Positions 27,032 to 38,900 of a stretch of DNA of 64,000 nt are shown one piece after another (positions within the stretch are counted from its first letter, which is position 1; every line of letters begins with the position of its first letter). The DNA is taken from assembly GCA_963727635.1 (NCBI GenBank), contig CAVSHP010000024.1:186001-250000 (forward strand), given 5' to 3'. The position numbers were made by a program, and so were the translations under genes. Under the pieces are notes generated by a model. That model saw only the letters and a program-made list of their open reading frames with translations, ran no database searches and was not told the DNA's origin. The DNA comes from SZUA-36 sp963727635. GTDB lineage: Bacteria; Pseudomonadota; Gammaproteobacteria; Xanthomonadales; SZUA-36.

Positions 27032-28639
27032 ATGGCTAAAGATATTCAAAATTGGAATCCGGAGGACGAACAGGAATGGGCGGCAACGGGAAAATCCATT
27101 GCTGCCCGCAACCTGTGGATTTCCATACCCAGCCTGTTATGCGGTTTTGCAGTCTGGTTGTACTGGGGCATCATCACCGTGCAAATGCTCAACCTGGGGT
27201 TTCCATACACAGCGCCTGAGTTGTTTTCACTCGCCGCGGTCGCCGGGCTGTCGGGTGCGACCCTGCGTATTCCCAGCACCTTCTTCATACGCATTGCCGG
27301 TGGCCGTAATACGATCTTTTTCACCACCGCCCTTTTGATGATTCCGGCTGCGGGTACAGGCTTTGCCTTGCAGGATCCGAATACGCCCCTGTGGCAATTC
27401 CAGTTGCTGGCCTTATTGTCCGGTATAGGTGGTGGCAACTTCGCCTCTTCCATGTCGAATATCAGCTTTTTTTACCCAAAGAAAAAACAGGGCCTGGCAC
27501 TGGGTCTGAATGCCGGTCTGGGCAATTTTGGCGTCACCACGATGCAGATCCTTGTTCCGTTGAGCATGACCTTCGGCCTGTTTGGCGGCAAGTCAATGAC
27601 CCTGCAGACCGCCAGCGGAACCCTGATCGGCAAGATTCCTGCGGGTACCGAAACCTTCTTGCAGAACGCCGGGTTTGTCTGGTTGCTGTTCCTGATACCA
27701 TTGGCGTTCGCAGGCTGGTTCGGCATGAACAATATCCGTGACGAGCACGTGTCACCCAATATCCACAACCCGCTTGCCTCGTTTGCGATTATCGGTTCCA
27801 TGCTGCTGATAGCCTTGTTTACGGCTGCAAGCGGTCTGTGGTTGATGTTTCCTGAAGCGACCAATGGTTCCGGCTTCAATCTTCCCAAGGAAGTGGTGCT
27901 GCTGGTGGTGGTCATCGCGACCGTGGCCCTGCTCAGGTTTATTCCCGGTGGCGTGGGTGAAAACCTCAAACGCCAGTACATGATTTTCAACAATATGCAT
28001 ACCTGGGTCATGACCATTATCTACACCATGACTTTCGGTTCATTCATCGGGTTCGCCGCTGCTTTCGCCCTCGCGATCAAGGTGGTTTTTGGTTACCAGC
28101 ACGTCATGGTTGACGGTGTGATGACCCATGACCTGGTCAATCCCAACGGTCCTTCGGCCCTGATGTTTGCGTGGATGGGCGCTTTTATCGGCGCACTGAT
28201 CCGGCCTGTAGGCGGCATGATTGCTGACAAAATGGGCGGCGCCAAGGTCACCCAGATCATTTCCATCGTCATGTTTTTCAGTGCATTGGGTGTGGCTTAC
28301 TACCTCAAGATGGCCTATGCATCGGCCACGCCAGAACAGTATTTCGTACCCTTCCTGCTGTTATTCCTGGTCCTGTTCGCCGCCACCGGTATCGGTAACG
28401 GCTCGACCTTCCGCACGATTTCACAGGTGTTCAACAAGGAACAGGCGGGTCCGGTGTTGGGCTGGACATCCGCAATCGCAGCGTACGGTGCGTTCTATAT
28501 CCCGCAGGTATTCGGTGAGCAGATCAAGGCGACGACACCGGAAAATGCGCTTTACGGTTTTGCCGCCTTTTACGGCGTCTGCATCGTGATTAACTGGTGG
28601 TTCTATCTGCGTAAAGGCGCGGAATTCCACAACCCCTGA
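27032..28639 (+). CDS. narK2: Nitrate/nitrite antiporter, NarK2 type
   Basis: 535 residues, intact, about 12 membrane helices. AGLSGATLRIPSTFFIRIAGGR and the glycine-rich nitrate signatures GIGGGNFASSMSNISFFYP and, in the second half, MFAWMGAFIGALIRPVGGM identify the NarK family (MFS NNP). It exchanges external nitrate for nitrite made by the reductase. It stands 90 bp after the NarK1-NarK2 fusion, with AGGAG eight nt before ATG, and 15 bp before narG. Its linker start WNPEDEQEWAATGKSIAARNLW is close to the middle of the fusion protein, suggesting duplication of the NarK2 module. Confidence 0.93.
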   Translation: MAKDIQNWNPEDEQEWAATGKSIAARNLWISIPSLLCGFAVWLYWGIITVQMLNLGFPYTAPELFSLAAVAGLSGATLRIPSTFFIRIAGGRNTIFFTTALLMIPAAGTGFALQDPNTPLWQFQLLALLSGIGGGNFASSMSNISFFYPKKKQGLALGLNAGLGNFGVTTMQILVPLSMTFGLFGGKSMTLQTASGTLIGKIPAGTETFLQNAGFVWLLFLIPLAFAGWFGMNNIRDEHVSPNIHNPLASFAIIGSMLLIALFTAASGLWLMFPEATNGSGFNLPKEVVLLVVVIATVALLRFIPGGVGENLKRQYMIFNNMHTWVMTIIYTMTFGSFIGFAAAFALAIKVVFGYQHVMVDGVMTHDLVNPNGPSALMFAWMGAFIGALIRPVGGMIADKMGGAKVTQIISIVMFFSALGVAYYLKMAYASATPEQYFVPFLLLFLVLFAATGIGNGSTFRTISQVFNKEQAGPVLGWTSAIAAYGAFYIPQVFGEQIKATTPENALYGFAAFYGVCIVINWWFYLRKGAEFHNP

Positions 28640-28654
28640 TACCCGGAGCAAGCA

Positions 28655-31600
28655 ATGAGTCACTTTCTCGACAACCTGACCTATTTCACCAGGAAAAAGC
28701 CCGAAACCTTTTCCGATGGACATGGCATTACCACCAATGAACCGCGTGACTGGGAACGTGCCTACCGTGGACGCTGGTCGCATGACAAGGTCGTGCGCTC
28801 AACGCATGGCGTGAATTGCACCGGTTCATGCAGCTGGAAAATCTACGTCAAGGGCGGCCTGGTCACATGGGAAACGCAGCAAACCGATTATCCCCGTACA
28901 CGGCCCGACCTGCCCAATCATGAGCCACGCGGTTGCTCACGCGGCGCCAGCTATTCCTGGTATCTGTACAGCTCGGCCCGGCTGAAATACCCGATGATCC
29001 GCAGCCAGCTGTTGAAATCCTGGCGCGCTCTGAAGACACAGCACGCCGACCCGGTGGTTGCCTGGCAACACCTCGTTGAAGACGCAGCAGCAACCAAAGC
29101 CTACAAGGCCGCGCGCGGCCTCGGCGGGATGGTCCGCGCTGACTGGGATGAGATTAACGAGATCATCGCGGCTTCCAATATCTATACCGCCAAGACCTAC
29201 GGGCCCGACCGGGTGATAGGCTTTTCACCGATTCCGGCCATGTCGATGATCTCCTATGCCGGTGGCTCCCGCTACCTGTCGCTGATCGGTGGCACCTGTA
29301 TGAGCTTTTACGACTGGTATTGCGATTTGCCACCCAGTTCACCGCAGACCTGGGGCGAACAGACCGACGTGCCGGAAAGCGCCGACTGGTACAACTCCAA
29401 TTACATCATTGCCTGGGGTTCGAATGTACCGCAGACACGCACGCCGGATGCACACTTTTTCACCGAGGTCCGTTACAAGGGTACCAAGACCGTCGCGGTC
29501 ACACCGGATTACAGTGAAGTTGCCAAGCTTTCCGATACATGGATACCGGCCCGCCAGGGCACCGATGCCGCCGTTGCCATGGCGATGGGTCACGTCATTC
29601 TGAAAGAGTTCTACGTGGATGGCCACAGTGACTATTTCAGCGAGTACGTGCGCAAATACTCCGATATGCCGTTCCTGGTCATGCTGGATAACAAGGATGG
29701 CCGCTGGGTGCCCGGACGCACACTGCGCGCCTCTGATTTTGCGGCCAGTTGGGTCAGCAAAACAACCCGACTGGAAGCCGGTTGTATTTGACGAAATCAG
29801 CCAGAAGGTCGTCGTACCCAATGGCACCATCGGTGCACGCTGGGGTGACCAGGGCAAATGGAACCTGGAGGAAAAGAACCAGCTTGATGGCAGCGATATC
29901 ACCCCGATGCTCAGCTTTCCTGGAGCAATCCGACGAGGTGCTGCCGGTTGCTTTCCCGTATTTCGGCAACCAGCAACACGACCAGCCAATTTTTGCACAC
30001 AGTAACCACGACAGCATACTGAACCGCAAGGTGCCGGTTAAAACCCTGCAACTTGCCGGCGGCACGGTGAAAGCCGTTACCGTCCATGACCTGATGCTGG
30101 CGAACTATGGCCTGGACCGGGGTCTGGATGATGACCAGGTCGCGAAAAGCTATGATGACGATATTCCTTATACACCGGCCTGGCAGGAGAAGATTACCGG
30201 CGTCGGCAGGGAGCAGATCATCCAGGTGGCACGCGAGTTCGCCCAGACCGCGGACAAGACCAAAGGCCGTTCGATGGTCATCCTGGGTGCTGCGATCAAC
30301 CACTGGTACAACATGGACATGACCTACCGCGGCATCATGAACATGCTGATCATGTGCGGTTGTGTCGGTCAGAGCGGTGGTGGCTGGGCGCATTACGTCG
30401 GCCAGGAGAAGCTGCGTCCGCAAACCGGTTGGTTGCCATTGGCCTTTGGTCTCGACTGGCACCGTCCGCCACGCCATATGAACAGCACCTCGTTTTTCTA
30501 CGCCCACTCCAACCAGTGGCGTTATGAAAAACTGGAACTGGATGAAATTCTTTCCCCGCTTGCAGACCGTTCCGCCTGGGAAAACCAGAGCCTGATCGAC
30601 TGCAATGTCCGTGCCGAACGCATGGGCTGGTTACCATCGGCGCCACAGCTGGAAGAAAATCCGCTGGAACTTTCCAAGAAGGCGAAGGCAGCGGGTCTCA
30701 GCAGTGTCGATTACGTAACGGGACGTCTGCAAGACGGCAGTCTGCGGATGTCCTGCGAGGCGCCGGATAACCCGAGCAATTTCCCGCGCAACCTGTTTAT
30801 CTGGCGTTCCAACCTGCTGGGTTCCAGCGGCAAGGGCCACGAATACATGTTGAAACACCTGCTCGGCACCAAGAATGGCGTGCTGGGCAAGAACCTGGGT
30901 GAGACCGGTGGTCAGAAACCAAGCGAGGTCGAGTGGGTCGAACAGGAAACCGAGGGGAAAATCGACCTGGTGGTGACACTGGATTTCAGGATGTCCACCA
31001 CCTGCGTGTACTCGGATATCGTCCTGCCGTCGTCTACCTGGTATGAGAAGAACGATCTGAATACCTCGGATATGCATCCGTTCATCCACCCGCTGTCACG
31101 CGCCGTCGATCCCGCCTGGGAAAGCCGCAGTGACTGGGATATTTACAAAGGTCTGGCAAAGGTTTACTCGAAGTTGTGTGTTGGACACCTGGGTACGGAA
31201 ACCGACATCGTCGCACTGCCGATCCTGCACGACACACCCGCCGAAATGGGCCAGCCGCTGGATGTGAAGGACTGGAAGAAGGGCGAATGCGACCCGATTC
31301 CGGGCAAGACCATGCCGAACTACATCGAGGTGGTGCGTCACTATCCCGGATACCTATAAGAAATTCACATCGCTGGGTCCGCTGATGTCGAAACTGGGAA
31401 ATGGCGGCAAGGGCATCGCCTGGAACACCGAGGATGAGGTCAAGCTTCTTGGGTGGTCTCAACCGGCTTGGTCACCGAGGAAGGTGTCTCCAAAGGTCTG
31501 CCAAATATTGACACCGATATTGATGCATGTGAAGTCGTGCTTTCACTGGCGCCGGAGACCAACGGCCAGGTTGCGGTCAAAGCCTGGCAGGCACTGGGCA

Positions 31601-32408
31601 AAATCACCGGTCGTGATCACACCCATCTGGCGCAGACCCAAGCAGGATGAGAAAATCCGTTTCCGTGATATCCAGGCGCAGCCGCGCAAGATTATTTCAT
31701 CACCCACCTGGAGCGGTCTCGAGGATGAGCACGTCAGTTACAACGCCTGCTACACCAATGTGCATGAACTGATCCCATGGCGGACCCTGACCGGTCGCCA
31801 GCAGTTCTACCAGGATCATGCCTGGATGCGTGACTTTGGCGAAAGCCTGTGTGTCTACAAACCACCGATCAACACCAAGACGGTTACGCCGGTGATCGAC
31901 TCGGTGGGCAAGGGCGCCAAGCAGGTTGTGCTGAACTGGATCACACCGCACCAGAAGTGGGGTATTCACAGCACCTATTCAGAAAACCTGTTGTTGCTGA
32001 CCCTCAGTCGTGGCGGGCCCTGTGTGTGGATGACCGAGGTGATGCAGCCAAGATCGATTGCGAAGACAACGACTGGATCGAGTTGTACAACACCAATGGC
32101 GCCATCGCCGCGCGTGCCGTGGTCTAGCCAACGCGTACCGGAGGGCATGGTCATGATGTATCACGCCCAGGAGAAGATCATCAATACGCCCATCGAGCCA
32201 GATCACCGGTCACCGTGGTGGCATCCATAACTCGGTGACCCGTGCCGTGATCAAACCAACCCACATGATCGGCGGTTACGCGCAGCTGGCCTATGGCTTC
32301 AATTACTACGGCACGGTGGGCTCCAACCGCGATGAGTTCGTGGTGGTGCGTAAACTTGAAAAGGTCGAGTGGCGGGTTACGCCTGCCGCGTCTCAGAGGA
32401 GGCCGTAG
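28655..32408 (+). CDS. narG: Respiratory nitrate reductase alpha subunit (about nine frameshifts)
   Basis: Reading across frames gives about 1,250 residues, normal for NarG. Present: HGVNCTGSCSWKIYVKGG and the H-C-C-C FS0 cluster region, NHEPRGCSRGASYSWYLY, NYIIAWGSNVPQTRTPDAHF, INHWYNMDMTYRG, CGCVGQSGGGWAHYVGQEK, and C-terminal HNSVTRAVIKPTHMIGGYAQ with GTVGSNRDEFVVVRKLEKVEW. Frame changes are needed near 29748, 29772, 29918, 31345, 31452, 31640, 32040, 32127 and 32190; several fit loss or gain of one base in a short run (for example CCGACTGG for CCGGACTGG). Binds bis-MGD molybdenum and an Fe-S cluster on the cytoplasmic face, reducing nitrate to nitrite. Heads narGHJI. Confidence 0.93.
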
Positions 32409-32409
32409 C

Positions 32410-33967
32410 ATGAAGATCAGGGCACAGATCGGCATGGTCCTTAACCTGGACAAATGCATTGGTTGTCACACCTGTTCGGTGACCTGCAAAAACGTCTGGA
32501 CATCGCGCCAGGGTGTTGAGTATGCATGGTTCAACAACGTTGAATCCAAACCCGGTATCGGTTATCCGCAGTGAGTGGGAAAACCAGGCACGTCTGGAAC
32601 GGCGGCTGGACACTGAATGGCAAACAGCAAGATCAAACCGAAAATGGGTGGCAAATTTCGCCTGTTGGCAAAGATCTTTGCCAACCCGGATCTGCCGGAA
32701 ATCGACGATTACTACGAACCCTTCACCTATGACTACGAGCATCTGCAAAAAGCACCTGCATCGCGAACGACACCGACCGCGCGCATGCAGTCCGCGATCA
32801 CCGGTGAGCGCATGGAAAAACCCCTCTGGGGTCCGAACTGGGAAGAAATTCTCGGTGGCGAATTCAGCAAGCGCAGCAAGGATTACAACTTTGAGGACAT
32901 AGAGAAGGAAATATACGGCCAGTTCGAAAACACCTTCATGATGTACCTGCCGCGTTTGTGTGAGCATTGCCTCAATCCCACCTGCGTGGCTTCCTGCCCG
33001 AGCGGTGCGATCTACAAGCGCGAAGAGGATGGCATCGTCCTGATCGACCAGGACAAGTGCCGTGGCTGGCGCATGTGTGTCAGCGGCTGTCCATACAAGA
33101 AAATCTATTTCAACTGGCAGTCGGGCAAATCCGAAAAATGCACTTTCTGCTATCCGCGTATCGAAGCCGGCGATCCGACCGTTTGTTCGGAAACCTGTGT
33201 CGGCCGTATCCGCTACCTCGGTGTTCTGCTCTATGACGCCGATCGTATCGCGGAAGCTGCCAGCGTCACCGACAAGAAAGATTTGTACCAGGCTCAACTG
33301 GATATCTTCCTTGATCCGCATGACCCCGAGGTTATCAGCGCAGGCCAGGCTGGATGGTGTGCCGGACAGCTGGATCGACGGCAGCGCAGAAATCGCCGGT
33401 TTACAAGATGGCCATGGATTGGAAGGTGGCATTTCCGCTGCACCCGGAATACCGCACCTTGCCGATGGTCTGGTATATCCCGCCGCTGTCACCGATACAG
33501 AATGCCGCGGCGCAGGGCAAAATTCGCCAGCGATGGCGTGATTCCGGATGTCACCAGATTGCGTATTCCGGTCAAGTACCTGGCCAACCTGCTGACGGCA
33601 GGCAAGGAAGAACCGGTCGTTGCAGGGCTTGAACGCATGATCGCGATGCGTGCCTATATGCGTGCCCGCACGGTTGATGGTGTCAACGCGACCGAAATCC
33701 TGGATCGCGTGGGTCTGGATGAGAAGACCCTGGATGATATGTACCAGATCATGGCGCATAGCCAACTATGAGGATCGTTATGTCATTCCGACCAATCACC
33801 GCGAATACGCTGGCAAAACACCGTTTGACAACGAAATAGCGTTTAACCACCGCTCTTCCTGTGGTTTCAGTTTCGGTAACGGTTGCTCCGATGGCACCAG
33901 CAAGGTCAGCCTGTTCGGTAGCCCGACGCACAAAAATACCATGAGCGGCAAGGGGCACGGCAAATGA
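32410..33967 (+). CDS. narH: Respiratory nitrate reductase beta subunit (several frameshifts)
   Basis: Starts two bases after narG. About 519 residues joined. Fe-S ligands: CIGCHTCSVTCKNVW near the start, CEHCLNPTCVASCPSGAIYK, CRGWRMCVSGCPYKK (a tryptophan in place of one cysteine, as in NarH) and CTFCYPRIEAGDPTVCSETC. Frame changes are needed near 32572, 32600, 33345, 33530 and 33765; the true C-terminus is NYEDRYVIPTNHREYAG to SPTHKNTMSGKGHGK. It carries electrons from NarI hemes to NarG through four clusters. The stop overlaps the narJ start (ATGA at 33964). Confidence 0.93.
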
Positions 33968-34656
33968 AGACTTTCAAGATTTTGGGCGTGTTGATGTCCT
34001 ATCCGAAGCCTGAATGGCTCGCGCATCTGGATGCGATCGGGGCAACTGCTGGTCGAGGAAGACTTCCTGCCGAAGAAACAATTGCAGGCCGTGCTGGCAT
34101 TCATTGAAGAACTGACAGCCAGCTGATTTATACGCTATGCAGGAAGCGTATGTTTCGACTTTCGACCGTGGTCGATCGCATTCGCCTGCATTTGTTCGAA
34201 CATATCCATGGCGAATCCCGGGATCGCGGACAGGCAATGGTCAATCTTGCCGATGCCTACGCAGAAAAGGGCCTGTTCATCGACCAGGCGGAGTTACCCG
34301 ACTACATTCCCCTGTTTCTCGAGTTCCTTTCCCTTTGCCCGGTTGACGAAGCTGTGGAACTGCTGGGAGAACCGATCGATATCATGGCCACGATCGCGGC
34401 CCGTCTGCACAAGCGGGATTCATCCTATGCCGCGTTATTCGATGCAATGGTGGCCCTGTCCAGGGTTAAGCCTAGCCAGGAAAAAATCGAGTCGGTGCTT
34501 GCCCAGGAAATAGAGGACGACAGCCTCGAGGCTCTCGACAAGGAATGGGAAGAAGCGGCGGCGTTCGCCGCTCAGCCGGATCAATCCGGGTGCGGTGGCT
34601 GCAAGGCCGCAAGCGGCGGTTTGCAGATAAAAATCAACCAGGCAGGAGGCATTTAG
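33964..34656 (+). CDS. narJ: Nitrate reductase assembly chaperone NarJ (frameshifted)
   Basis: MKTFKILGVLMSYPKPEWLAHLD is read from ATG 33964. The frame shifts near 34035 (EEDFLPKKQLQAVLAFIEEL) and again near 34120, leading to VSTFDRGRSHSLHLFEHIHG and ESRDRGQAMVNLADAYAEKG, the NarJ/DmsD/TorD family core, then PDYIPLFLEFLSLCPVDEA. About 231 residues. NarJ binds apo-NarG and holds it for cofactor insertion and membrane attachment. It ends with a short SGCGGCKA motif. narI begins directly after the stop. Confidence 0.9.
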
Positions 34657-35340
34657 ATGGCCAACTATGTCAACCAGTTTTTCTTCGGGATTTACCCGTA
34701 TATCGCGATAACCGTGTTCTTTGTCGGCAGCCTGCTGCGCTATGACCGTGACCAATACACCTGGAAGGCCAGTTCCAGCCAGTTGTTGAGCAAGAAGGAC
34801 ATGCGTCTCGGCAGCAACCTGTTCCATATCGGTATCATCGCCCTGTTCTTTGGTCACCTGATGGGGCTGCTCACCCCGCACTGGGCCTATGAAGCCGTGA
34901 TATCGGCGGGTACAAAGCAGGTGCTGGCGATGACGGCCGGCGGGATATTCGGTCTGACCTGCTTGGCCGGGATGATATTGCTGATCCGCCGGCGTATGCG
35001 TGATGCGCGTATCAAGGCAACCTCCCAGGCAACCGACCTGCCCATTCTGCTGATGCTTTTTGTGCAGCTTGTGCTGGGTTTGCTGACCATCCCGGTTTCG
35101 GCACAGCATCTTGACGGTAGTTCGATGCTGGCGCTGGCAAGCTGGGCGCAACACCTGGTGACTTTCCAGGGTGATGCCGCTGCGTTCGTGGCCGGTGAAG
35201 CCTTCATATTCAAGATTCACCTGGTCGTGGGTCTGAGCATATTCCTCGTGTTCCCCTTCACCCGGCTCGTGCATGTGTGGAGCGCACCGGTCCAGTACCT
35301 GGCCCGCAGCGGTTACCAGATCGTCAGGAAACGGGGTTAG
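34657..35340 (+). CDS. narI: Respiratory nitrate reductase gamma subunit (diheme cytochrome b)
   Basis: 227 residues, intact, five membrane helices. MANYVNQFFFGIYPYIAITVFF is the standard NarI start. Heme-ligand histidines fall in FHIGIIALFFGHLMG and FKIHLVVGLSIFLVFPFTRLVHVW. It oxidises quinol at the periplasmic side and passes electrons to NarH, building proton motive force. It abuts narJ and is followed by the PpiC-like gene after 2 bp. Confidence 0.95.
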   Translation: MANYVNQFFFGIYPYIAITVFFVGSLLRYDRDQYTWKASSSQLLSKKDMRLGSNLFHIGIIALFFGHLMGLLTPHWAYEAVISAGTKQVLAMTAGGIFGLTCLAGMILLIRRRMRDARIKATSQATDLPILLMLFVQLVLGLLTIPVSAQHLDGSSMLALASWAQHLVTFQGDAAAFVAGEAFIFKIHLVVGLSIFLVFPFTRLVHVWSAPVQYLARSGYQIVRKRG

Positions 35341-35342
35341 CA

Positions 35343-35798
35343 ATGCCGATTTTCGTTAACAAGGTCGAGATAGACGACGCGGAAATAGGCCAGGAAATGC
35401 AATACCACCCGGCCGAAAGCCAGGAGGACGCCTGGCATTTGGCGGCGCAGTCACTGGTGATCAGGCAGTTGCTATTGCAGCAGGCTGTCGAGGCCGGCCT
35501 GTGTGATGATGTTGAATCAATCAAGCCTGGTGAGATGGAAGAGAGGATGATCGACCAACTCCTGCAACAGGAAGTGGTCGTGCCAGAAGCCGATGAGGTC
35601 ACCTGTCAGCGTTTCTACAAGAACCACCCGAATAGTTTTAAGGATGGCAATACAGGCAAACCCGTTGCTTTCGCCCAGGTGCATGGCAAAATTCGCGATT
35701 ACCTGCATACAAAAGCCATGCGCATAGCGGTTGCCGAGTACATCAAGCTGTTGTCATACCATGCGAGCATCAAGGGGTTTGAACTGGAGAACCTTTGA
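35343..35798 (+). CDS. PpiC/NifM-like chaperone lacking the parvulin domain
   Basis: 151 residues from ATG 35343, two bases after narI. Proteins of this type, annotated as peptidyl-prolyl isomerases, often close narGHJI operons and are usually about 260 residues: an N-terminal helical (SurA-N-like) part, then a parvulin domain. Here the helical part is present (AWHLAAQSLVIRQLLLQQAVEAG, EERMIDQLLQQEV, CQRFYKNHPNSF). The sequence then passes straight to the C-terminal helix KPVAFAQVHGKIRDYL...IAVAEYIKLLSYHASI. The rotamase core is absent without any frameshift. It is probably a NarGHI folding helper without isomerase activity. The 104 bp that follow precede ygfK. Confidence 0.65.
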   Translation: MPIFVNKVEIDDAEIGQEMQYHPAESQEDAWHLAAQSLVIRQLLLQQAVEAGLCDDVESIKPGEMEERMIDQLLQQEVVVPEADEVTCQRFYKNHPNSFKDGNTGKPVAFAQVHGKIRDYLHTKAMRIAVAEYIKLLSYHASIKGFELENL

Positions 35799-35902
35799 CC
35801 CGTCTGCAGGACTGGCACAGCGCACGGCCTGCACGGCTATTGAAACAACATATGACATAGCGCAAAGACTTCAGGTCATAACACTTTTACCCTAGTGTCA
35901 TT

Positions 35903-38900
35903 ATGTCAGACCTGTTTTTTCCGATTTCATCGGTACAATTGATCGATTGGGTATTCACGGAACTGGAAACCCGTGACTCGATCTTTGGCATACCGCGGCA
36001 ACACTTCTTCGTGCCCGGCAGACGCGATCCTTTCCGTACCAGCGCCTTTGGCCATCCACTTGAAACCCCGTTCGGTCCGGCGGCGGGTCCGCATTCGCAG
36101 ATGGCGCAGAATATCATCGCGGCCTGGCTGTGTGGTGCACGTTACATCGAACTGAAAACCGTACAGACGCTGGACGAACTGGATGTATCCAAACCCTGTA
36201 TCGACATGCAGGACGAGGGTTACAACGTACGAGTGGTCGCAGGAACTGAAAATCTACCAGTCGTTTGATGAGTACCTGCGTGCCTGGGTGCTGATCCATG
36301 CGTTGCACCACAAGCTCGGGTTTCCCGGCGAATTACCCGCTATCGTCTTCAATCTCAGTGTTGGCTACGACCTCAAGGGCATCCAGAAACCCAATGTTCA
36401 ATGGTTTTTGCAACAGATGCGCGATTGCTCCGCGTACAAGCAGGCGCTGGTGGACCAGGTGGCGCGTGTTTACCCGGAGGTCCTCGGGGTAAAAATTCCG
36501 GATCGCATATCCGACAACGTGACCCTGTCCACGATGCACGGTTGTCCGCCGGGTGAAATCGAAAAAATTTGCGCTTACCTGATGCAAGAGCAGGGTCTGC
36601 ACACCTATGTCAAATGTAACCCGACGCTGCTGGGACCCGAACAGGTACGTTCCCTGCTGAATGATCAACTTGGCTACCTCGATGTGCTGGTGCCGGACAG
36701 CGCCTTTGAACATGATCTGAAATACCCGGATGCCGTGCCAATGCTGCAGGCGTTAATCGGCGTTGCGCGCAATTGCGACCTGCATTTTGGTGTAAAACTC
36801 AGCAACACACTCGAAGTGGCGAACAACCGGAGCGTGTTCAACCCGGCAGAAAAAATGAGTTACCTGTCCGGACGTCCGTTGCATGCGATCACCGTCAGCC
36901 TCGCCCGCCAACTGTCCATGGAGTTTGGCGGTGATCTGCCGATATCGTTCTCAGCCGGTGCCGATTGTTTCAACGCGAGCGACCTGCTGGCTGCCGGCAT
37001 GCAGACCATCACGGTTTGTTCCGATCTTTTGAAAACCGGCGGCTACCTGCGTCTGCTACAGTATATTGAGCAGGTGCGGGATGACTTCAAATCTGCCGGC
37101 GCAGCCGATATCAACGAGTTTGCCTTGGCAAAAGCCACCGCCCCGGGCGCACCGGCGGGCGCCATGCCGCAGGATGTACACGCCAACTCCCGTATCAATT
37201 TGAACGTTTACGCGCAACACCTTGGCCGCCAGCACAGACTGCAAAAAGACGCATTCCTGACATCACGCAGTAAAACCGGCCGCAAGCTGGGTCTGTTTGA
37301 TTGCATCGAAGCGCCTTGCGTGGACCGTTGCGCGATCGATCAGAAAGTGCCGCAGTACATGAATGCGGTCAGGGATGGAGAATACGACAAGGCCCTGCGA
37401 CTGACCCGCGCCGACAACCCCATCGCCTGCACGCTGGGACGGGTCTGCGATCACCTGTGTGAGGCTGCCTGTGTCCGCACCCATCTTGACGAACCGCTGG
37501 CGATTCGCGAGATCAAGCGCTTCATCATGGATCATGACACAGAGACACCGGTGGAAGCCCCGGCGCAATCGGCCGGTCTGCGCGTGGCAATCATCGGCGC
37601 CGGTCCCGGCGGGATGGCCCTCGCCTCGGAACTGGCAAGTGCCGGTTGCAGGGTCGAGATTTTTGAAATGCACCCATACGCCGGTGGTATGGTCAGCGGG
37701 GCGATTCCTGAATTCAGACTCCCCCGGGCCGTGTTTAATCGTGATCTCGAGCGTCTGCTAAAACTCGGTGTGAAAATCCATTACAACGTGAAAGCCGGGC
37801 GTGATATCCATCTTTCACAATTGCGCCGCGATGGTTTTGACCGCGTCGTGATCATGGCCGGCGCCCAGTTGGGCAAAAAACTGGGTCTCGAGGGTGAAGA
37901 ATCCGAGGGGGTCATGGATGCGCTCTGTTTTCTCAGGCGGGCAAGGGAAGGACGTCCCGTTACAGTCGGCAAACATGTCGGTATCATCGGCGCGGGTGAT
38001 ACCGCCATGGATTGCGCGCGTACCGCCTGGCGGCTATCCGCCGGTCGTGTCAGTGTGATCTATCGCCGCACCATCGAGCAGATGCCGGCGGACCGTGAAG
38101 AGGTGGCGTTGCTGGCCGAAGAGGGAATAGAGGTGGTGGAGTTGGCGAAACCGTGCAAGTTGCTGGTCGATGATGGCAAGTTGCGCGGACTGGTATGCCG
38201 GCGCATGGAGTACAGGGGCGAGCGTGATGCTTCCGGCAGGAAGATACCCTTCGAAGTGCCGGATTCCGAATTTGAGATACCCATCGATACCCTGATTACG
38301 GCCATCAGCCAGCATGCCATACTGGATTTCTTCGACGAGGAACCGATTGCACTCAACCGCCGGGGCTACATCAAAGCCGATCCCGTTTCCTTTGAGACTT
38401 CGGTGCCCGGTGTCTATGCCGGTGGTGACGTTGTCAACGATGGCCCGTCTTCAATCGTAGAGGCCGTCGCCGATGGCAAGGCCATCGCCACATCCATCCT
38501 TGGCCGTTCAGCCATCGAGCCACCGGCGGTGGAAGGTTTTGACGTAAGCGGCTTGTTGCGCAAACGCAGTCTCCGCCAGTGGCGGGTTGCCGTTCCACAC
38601 ACGCCACTGGAGGACCGCCAAAACGACCGCGAGGTCGTGCTGGGCTATAACGCGCAGCAGGCGCGAACGGAGGCTGGCCGCTGCCTGGATTGCCACAGGT
38701 TCTGCAGTCTCTGCGTGAGTGTCTGCCCGAACCTGGCGCTGCAAACCTGGCAAAACGATCCTTTCGAAGTGTGTTTGCCCGATTTGAGAATCGGCCCTGA
38801 GGGTGTCAGCACGCAGCCGGGCAGGATGTGGTCCGTGGCGCAGGCATTCCAGATTGCCATACTGACGGATTTCTGTAACGAGTGCGGCAACTGCACCACG

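Noticed and set aside
28655..32408. narG as a true pseudogene or programmed frameshifting
   Set aside because: Nine unrelated sites with no slippery-site pattern, full conservation in between, and similar breaks in the essential rplM point to sequence errors.
32560..32580. In-frame TGA in narH considered as selenocysteine
   Set aside because: The downstream NarH sequence resumes in another frame and no SECIS-like stem follows; an indel explains it.
32377..33765. Long open frame (462 codons) on the minus strand across narH
   Set aside because: The sense strand encodes NarH with its Fe-S ligands; the antisense frame has no recognisable family and is a codon-bias shadow that happens to stay open while indels break the sense frame.
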